Source: Dyadobacter chenwenxiniae
Lineage (GTDB): Bacteria > Bacteroidota > Bacteroidia > Cytophagales > Spirosomataceae
Reading direction: 5' to 3'
NCBI RefSeq assembly: GCF_022869785.1
Contig: NZ_CP094997.1
Span: 7,107,768 to 7,171,767 of the forward strand
Length of the DNA stretch: 64,000 nucleotides
Part shown: positions 59,145 through 64,000 of the stretch, one piece after another
Layout of the letters: every line of letters begins with the position of its first letter
How positions within the stretch are numbered: position 1 is the stretch's first letter
Position numbers and translations under genes: made by a program
The notes under the pieces: generated by a model
Told to the model about the DNA's origin: nothing
What the model saw: the letters and a program-made list of their open reading frames with translations, nothing else
The model's database searches: none

Positions 59145-60341
59145 ATGAAACGGGTGCTGGTGACCGGGATGGGCATAATTTCTGCCATTGGTGAAAACCT
59201 TTCGGAAAACCATGCCAGTTTACGTCAGGGGAAAACCGGCATTGCCCGGGCTGCTCATTTCGACTCCCGTTATGCTGCCCTGCTGCCATTTGGCGAGTGT
59301 GCATGCAGCAATGAACGTCTGAAAGAGTTGTTGAATTTGGAAGATAGCGCAGGCTACACGCGAACCGATCTGCTTGCTGATAAAGCATTTGCCGAAGCGA
59401 TTAAAGATGCAGCGCTGTCGCCGAACCAAATCTCTTCATTCGACACCGCATTTATTTCCGCAACAACCGTTGGCGGAATGTGCCTCACAGACCAGCTTTA
59501 CCAAGACGCTAATTTAAAGACGAGCGGTTCGCCATATCTGGAAGCATACAGCTGCGCAGCCCACACCATCAGATTGGTAGAAAATTACAAGATCAAAGGC
59601 TTTTCTGACACCATTAACACCGCTTGCTCTTCCTCCGCCAACGCAATTATGCTTGGCGCAAGGCTTATTGAGTCCGGACGTGCAAAACGTGCAATCGTAG
59701 GCGGCGTCGATAGTTTGGCCAAATACACGGTTAATGGCTTTAATTCTCTCAAAATTCTCTCTTCAGAAGCATGTAAGCCATTTGATGAAAATCGGGATGG
59801 GCTGAATTTGGGCGAAGCAGCGGCATATCTTGTATTGGAAGCTGAAGATGTGGTTGGAAATAAAAACGCTTACGCAGAAGTGGCAGGTTATGGCAATGCG
59901 AATGATGCGCATCATCCGTCCGCAATGTCAGAAGAGGCTACGGGTGCCATTCGCTCCATGCAGGAAGCTGTCGAATCGGCAGGAATCAGCTTCGATCGTA
60001 TCGACTACGTCAATGCGCACGGGACAGGGACGCTTAATAATGATGAGGTCGAGCTTTTGGGAATGAGTCTGTTATTTGATGAAATCCCGCCTTTTAGCTC
60101 CACAAAATCCTACACGGGGCATACACTAGGCGCAGCGGGAGCAGTTGAAGCAGTTTTCAGCATTCTGAGCATTGTGCATGATGAGATCTTTGCCAGCTTA
60201 CATGTTGAAACGCCCATGAGTTCACAAGGCGCAAGGGCTGCTTCTGTATTCTCGTCGGAGAAGAAATTGAGTTACGCACTTTCCAATTCGTTCGGTTTCG
60301 GCGGGAATTGTACTTCACTCGTTTTCAGAAGCATTCATTAA
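59145..60341 (+). CDS. FabF-like beta-ketoacyl-ACP synthase
   Basis: A 398-residue type II ketosynthase. The Cys-His-His triad is complete: Cys161 in NTACSSSANAIM, His292 in VNAHGTGTLNNDEVE and His326 in KSYTGHTLGAAGAVEA. It extends the chain on the neighbouring ACP. Only one such gene is here and no chain-length-factor partner; aryl-polyene and flexirubin systems often have several. It converges with mutB, separated by 6 bases. Confidence 0.94.
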   Translation: MKRVLVTGMGIISAIGENLSENHASLRQGKTGIARAAHFDSRYAALLPFGECACSNERLKELLNLEDSAGYTRTDLLADKAFAEAIKDAALSPNQISSFDTAFISATTVGGMCLTDQLYQDANLKTSGSPYLEAYSCAAHTIRLVENYKIKGFSDTINTACSSSANAIMLGARLIESGRAKRAIVGGVDSLAKYTVNGFNSLKILSSEACKPFDENRDGLNLGEAAAYLVLEAEDVVGNKNAYAEVAGYGNANDAHHPSAMSEEATGAIRSMQEAVESAGISFDRIDYVNAHGTGTLNNDEVELLGMSLLFDEIPPFSSTKSYTGHTLGAAGAVEAVFSILSIVHDEIFASLHVETPMSSQGARAASVFSSEKKLSYALSNSFGFGGNCTSLVFRSIH

Positions 60342-60347
60342 TATTTG

Positions 60348-62486
60348 TCAGGATTCCATCAGTTCTTTCAAGATCTTTTGCGCGGCAATCGAAATAATGG
60401 TTCCGGGTCCGAAGATGCCCTTTACACCTGCATCATAAAGAAACTGGTAATCCTGGGCTGGAATTACGCCGCCGACAATGATCATAATGTCACCCCGACC
60501 GATGTTTTTCAACGCACTGATGAGTTCGGGAATGAGTGTTTTGTGTCCTGCCGCAAGGCTCGATGCGCCAATGACGTGCACATCATTTTCAGCCGCTTGC
60601 CGGGCTACTTCCTGGGGTGTTTGAAAAAGTGGACCAATGTCCACGTCGAAGCCGAGGTCTGCAAAGCTTGTTGCAATAACTTTCGCTCCGCGATCGTGTC
60701 CGTCCTGGCCCATTTTGGCAACCAATATTCTTGCCCTTCTGCCTTCCATTTCCGCAAATTGGTCTGACATTTCCAATGCTGCACGAAAGTTTTCATCATC
60801 CGAAGCTTCTGCCTGATAAACGCCTGAGACAGACCGAATGGTAGATTTATAACGCCCGAATTCCTTTTCCATCGCATCCGATATTTCTCCTAATGTAGCT
60901 CTTTCCCGTGCCGCCTCAATAGCCAGAGCCAGCAAATTGACAGCCATATCCTTACCGCCTTTCTGTTGACAGGCGGCTGTAATGGCATGCAACGCATTTG
61001 CAACCGCCTCAGAATCGCGCTCCTCCTTTATTTTCGTTAGAGATGCGATTTGTGACAAGCGAACTGCCTGATTGTCAATTTGAAGGATATCAAAGGTATC
61101 CTTACTTTCCGTTCTGAATTTATTGACACCCACAATAATATCTTTTCCCGAATCAATGCGTGCCTGCTTCCTGGCGGCGGCTTCCTCTATCCGCATTTTG
61201 GGAAGTCCGGTCTCAATGGCCTTGGTCATGCCACCAAGTTTTTCCACTTCCTCAATCAGTTGCCAGGCTTTTTCAGTCAGCTCTTTTGTCAGATATTCCA
61301 CATAATAGGAGCCTCCCCAAGGGTCGATTGCCTTACAAAGATCGGTTTCATATTGGATAAAAAGTTGCGTATTCCGTGCAATACGGGCCGAAAAGTCGGT
61401 TGGCAGGGCCATGGCCTCGTCCAGCGAATTGGTATGCAGCGATTGTGTATGCCCCATCACGGCAGCCATGGCTTCAATGGTCGTTCGGGTTACATTGTTA
61501 TACGGGTCCTGCTCAGTGAGGCTGTAACCGCTTGTCTGGCAATGCGTCCTTAATGCCAGTGATTTTTCGTTTTTGGGGCTAAATTGATTCACGATTTTCG
61601 ACCAAAGCAACCTTCCCGCGCGCATTTTGGCAATTTCCATAAAATGGTTCATTCCGATGCCCCAGAAGAAAGAAAGCCTGGGCGCGAAGTCATCAATTCC
61701 GATGCCCGCCTCCAATCCCGTGCGAATGTATTCCAGGCCGTCTGCCAGCGTGTAGGCAAGCTCAATGTGCGCGGGTGCGCCAGCCTCGTGCATGTGGTAA
61801 CCGCTGATGCTGATGGAGTTGAACCTGGGCATAAAACGCGAGGTGTAAGCAAAAATGTCGCCTACAATCCGCATGGAAGCTGCGGGTGGATAAATGTAAG
61901 TGTTCCGCACCATAAACTCTTTCAAAATATCATTCTGAATGGTTCCGGATAGCGTCTCAGGCGATACGCCCTGCTCTTCCGCAGCCACAATGAAGAATGC
62001 CAGAATGGGAATTACGGCGCCATTCATGGTCATCGAAACAGACATCTGATCCAGGGGAATCTGGTCAAAAAGCATCTTCATATCCTCCACCGAGTCAATC
62101 GCAACGCCTGCTTTTCCTACATCACCGGTTACGCGCGGGTGGTCAGAGTCGTATCCGCGGTGCGTGGCCAGGTCAAATGCAACAGAAAGCCCTTTCTGAC
62201 CGGCAGCGAGGTTTCTTTTGTAAAATGCATTGGAATCAGCAGCCGTCGAAAAGCCCGCATATTGCCGGATGGTCCAGGGGCGCTCCAGATACATGCTGGC
62301 ATAAGGCCCACGCACAAAGGGCGGATTTCCTGCACCAAATTCCAGATGTTCAGCTCCTGCCAGATCGTTTTGACTATAAAACGGTTTTAATTTTATCCCT
62401 TCCGAGGTGAGCACCGCTTTACCGGATTGTTCTTGCTGTGCATGGCTGGTTGTAATGCCCGTAATGTTCTTAAAATCCGGTTTCAT
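60348..62486 (-). CDS. mutB: Methylmalonyl-CoA mutase, large (catalytic) subunit
   Basis: Adenosylcobalamin-dependent enzyme that interconverts succinyl-CoA and methylmalonyl-CoA, 712 residues. The N-terminal TIM barrel contains RPWTIRQYAGFSTAADSNAFY and SVAFDLATHRGYDSDHPRV, which contact substrate and cofactor. The C-terminal B12 domain has DGHDRG (Asp595-Gly600, His597 as lower cobalt ligand), GASSLAAGH and IIVGGVIP. It overlaps mutA by the 4-base ATGA, so the subunits are made in equal amounts. Its substrate succinyl-CoA is the product of SucAB. Confidence 0.97.
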   Translation of the reverse strand: MKPDFKNITGITTSHAQQEQSGKAVLTSEGIKLKPFYSQNDLAGAEHLEFGAGNPPFVRGPYASMYLERPWTIRQYAGFSTAADSNAFYKRNLAAGQKGLSVAFDLATHRGYDSDHPRVTGDVGKAGVAIDSVEDMKMLFDQIPLDQMSVSMTMNGAVIPILAFFIVAAEEQGVSPETLSGTIQNDILKEFMVRNTYIYPPAASMRIVGDIFAYTSRFMPRFNSISISGYHMHEAGAPAHIELAYTLADGLEYIRTGLEAGIGIDDFAPRLSFFWGIGMNHFMEIAKMRAGRLLWSKIVNQFSPKNEKSLALRTHCQTSGYSLTEQDPYNNVTRTTIEAMAAVMGHTQSLHTNSLDEAMALPTDFSARIARNTQLFIQYETDLCKAIDPWGGSYYVEYLTKELTEKAWQLIEEVEKLGGMTKAIETGLPKMRIEEAAARKQARIDSGKDIIVGVNKFRTESKDTFDILQIDNQAVRLSQIASLTKIKEERDSEAVANALHAITAACQQKGGKDMAVNLLALAIEAARERATLGEISDAMEKEFGRYKSTIRSVSGVYQAEASDDENFRAALEMSDQFAEMEGRRARILVAKMGQDGHDRGAKVIATSFADLGFDVDIGPLFQTPQEVARQAAENDVHVIGASSLAAGHKTLIPELISALKNIGRGDIMIIVGGVIPAQDYQFLYDAGVKGIFGPGTIISIAAQKILKELMES

Positions 62487-63871
62487 GGCTTTATAGCGGT
62501 TAATGCGGATGCCTTAAAGCATTGCGACAGGTTTTTGTCTGTTAAGTACGGCGAACCCGCATGGTCATTTTTTTGATTAAAAATGCCTGTATCCGTATCC
62601 TCGCTATATTTATTGATACCGATCATCACCTTGCCTTCGCTCAAATCTTTAATCCTATGCGAAAGCGCTGCATTCAATTGATTTTGAATAAAACCGGTTT
62701 CAAAACATTTGACAAAACCGCCTTTTTCTTCCATTTCCAGAAACAATTCCCATGCTTTGTCTGCAATATCCAGCGACATTTTTTCAAGCATATAGGAGCC
62801 CGCCGCCGGATCTGCAACGTAAGCCAATGCGCTTTCATGAGAGAGGATGGATGACACATTGCGGGCAATGCGGTCCGAAAAGTCATTTTGTTCTTTTAAT
62901 TGATGGTCATAAGGCATTACAGTCAAACCATTACAACCGCCCATCACCGCGCTCATGGCCTCGGACGAAGCACGGATCATATTTGTGTAAGGGGCAGCGT
63001 CAGCATTAAAGAATGTGGAGGTTTGCGCATGGATAAATGGCGTGCAAAGCTCGTGGGGTAACTGATATGCGTCGGCAATTTTCTTCAACAAAAAACGGAA
63101 TGCTCTCAATTTTGCGATTTCCGCCAGGAAATCTGTTCCTATTGAAATGGAAAACAATACTCGATTAAAGGCAATGAGCGGGGAAATCTTTTGATCAGTC
63201 AGCAGATCTAAATAATTTACCGTGGCTGAAACCATCATTCCCAATTCCTGGACAAGCGTTGCGCCATTGTTATGAAACAGGTGTCCTTCTACCATATATG
63301 CACGAAACTCTCGCATATTCCGCGTCTGGTTTAGCACGGAAATCACCGCATTCAGGTTGTCGGCGAAGGATTTTCCAGTGCGCATCCAGTGAGCCACCGG
63401 GTCGAATGCGACGCCGCCTTTGAGATAATAACCTGCATTTTTAGAGATTTCCTTGAAAACGTCCCCCGCATTTTCACCGGTTCTAAAATAAATAGCAGTA
63501 TCGCTAAGGCGAATTCCGTGGAGCAATTTCGGGAATTCACAGTGAATCAGGTCCGTATTTCCGAGGTCCAGCAAAATGACATCAGCGCCATTTGCCAACG
63601 CTTGCTTCATAGCAACATTGGTCTTTCGGGGATCTGTGAACTTCACCGAAGGAATGTTCTGCCAGCCAGGTATTTTCTTCTGGCAAGCCTGCATCGCTGC
63701 CATCGTTTCCGGATCTGTTTCCGATAGCGTCAGGTAGGGGGCCAAATGCAGATCGACCCCAATTCTCCAATCTGATAATGTTTTCAGCCTTCCTTTCAAT
63801 TCTTTTTCAGCCTGTATTTGCCAGGCGTCCGGACCCGAAGGGCTGAAATCTGAAAATAAGCGGGCGGCCAT
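62483..63871 (-). CDS. mutA: Methylmalonyl-CoA mutase, small subunit
   Basis: The 462-residue partner subunit, homologous to MutB's barrel but without the cobalamin motif (no DxHxxG near the C-terminus) and with less conserved active-site residues, as usual for the non-catalytic subunit. I chose the ATG at 63871 (MAARLFSDFS); an in-frame upstream start at 63916 is not needed. It is the first gene of the mutA-mutB operon and overlaps mutB by ATGA. Confidence 0.92.
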   Translation of the reverse strand: MAARLFSDFSPSGPDAWQIQAEKELKGRLKTLSDWRIGVDLHLAPYLTLSETDPETMAAMQACQKKIPGWQNIPSVKFTDPRKTNVAMKQALANGADVILLDLGNTDLIHCEFPKLLHGIRLSDTAIYFRTGENAGDVFKEISKNAGYYLKGGVAFDPVAHWMRTGKSFADNLNAVISVLNQTRNMREFRAYMVEGHLFHNNGATLVQELGMMVSATVNYLDLLTDQKISPLIAFNRVLFSISIGTDFLAEIAKLRAFRFLLKKIADAYQLPHELCTPFIHAQTSTFFNADAAPYTNMIRASSEAMSAVMGGCNGLTVMPYDHQLKEQNDFSDRIARNVSSILSHESALAYVADPAAGSYMLEKMSLDIADKAWELFLEMEEKGGFVKCFETGFIQNQLNAALSHRIKDLSEGKVMIGINKYSEDTDTGIFNQKNDHAGSPYLTDKNLSQCFKASALTAIKP

Positions 63872-63913
63872 TTTAAAGCGGATCAAGTGAAAACAAGCGT
63901 TTCTGCTGGTTAA

Positions 63914-63921
63914 CAAAGCTA
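63914..63921 (-). promoter_or_regulatory. Putative -7 promoter box of mutAB
   Basis: The minus strand reads TAGCTTTG, a TAnnTTTG match, 42 bases before the mutA ATG. No cobalamin riboswitch is recognisable between 63872 and 64000. Confidence 0.5.
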
Positions 63922-64000
63922 CAAATTTGAAGTTACTTTTTCAGTCCCTGGCACAAAGCACCCCTCTTGCAGATCGAATACCGAAATTCTATCGATTTTA

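Noticed and set aside
60345..60767. Open frame on the plus strand over the end of mutB
   Set aside because: It is the antisense shadow of the conserved cobalamin-binding domain of MutB.
60342..64000. Functional link between mutAB and the pigment cluster
   Set aside because: The genes are convergent with separate promoters; methylmalonyl-CoA as a pigment extender is conceivable but nothing in the sequence supports it.

Overview
The window reads as chromosomal DNA of a Bacteroidota member of the order Cytophagales. Dyadobacter or a close relative in the Spirosomaceae is my best guess, from memory of gene content. Supporting signs are a PorP/SprF-type protein of the type IX secretion system, two-part surface proteins ending in beta-barrels, CtlX and arginine-deiminase-like enzymes, a BatA-type membrane protein, and a dialkylresorcinol/flexirubin-type pigment cluster. 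Shine-Dalgarno sites are scarce and several genes have a Bacteroidota-type -7 promoter box (TAnnTTTG). Gene density is high: no stretch above 300 bases lacks a gene. I saw no rRNA, tRNA, insertion sequence, prophage or CRISPR array.

Region 1 (1-15.3 kb) is mostly housekeeping. It holds the 3' part of cmk, an FAD oxidoreductase, a large surface protein with a degenerate peptidase-like domain, a PorP/SprF protein, sucA-sucB (the 2-oxoglutarate dehydrogenase E1 and an E2 with two lipoyl domains), a MazG-like pyrophosphohydrolase, dtd, an L-serine ammonia-lyase, mgtE and rsmA. Two unrelated-looking tandem-repeat patches and a 15-bp palindrome lie around dtd and the serine dehydratase gene.

Region 2 (15.3-36.6 kb) mixes envelope, signalling and metabolic genes: a 1204-residue hybrid histidine kinase, two TonB-receptor-type barrels, a LysM protein, purE-purK, a VapBC-like toxin-antitoxin pair, a BatA-like protein, a YcxB-like protein, OsmC, HemW, lipoproteins, and a tandem of two guanidino-group-modifying enzymes (CtlX and an arginine-deiminase-like protein).

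Region 3 (36.8-45.8 kb) is a SUF iron-sulfur operon, sufC-sufD-sufS-(small unknown)-sufE-sufT. It has its own promoter and no sufB at its head. A bacilliredoxin, a von Willebrand A protein and a large PIG-L deacetylase follow.

Region 4 (45.8-60.3 kb) is the most interesting. A phosphopantetheinyl transferase faces a run of same-strand genes: a C45-type acyltransferase, a PaaK-like adenylate ligase, two exported unknowns, a YdcF-like protein, a methyltransferase, another small exported protein, DarA, DarB, a small unknown, a BtrH-like acyltransferase, an ABC exporter pair, an acyl carrier protein and a ketosynthase. Together these can activate an aromatic acid, build and cyclise a polyketide into a dialkylresorcinol, join acyl groups, and export the product. 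Several genes expected for a complete flexirubin pathway are not in the window. Region 5 (60.3-63.9 kb) is the convergent mutA-mutB pair for methylmalonyl-CoA mutase.
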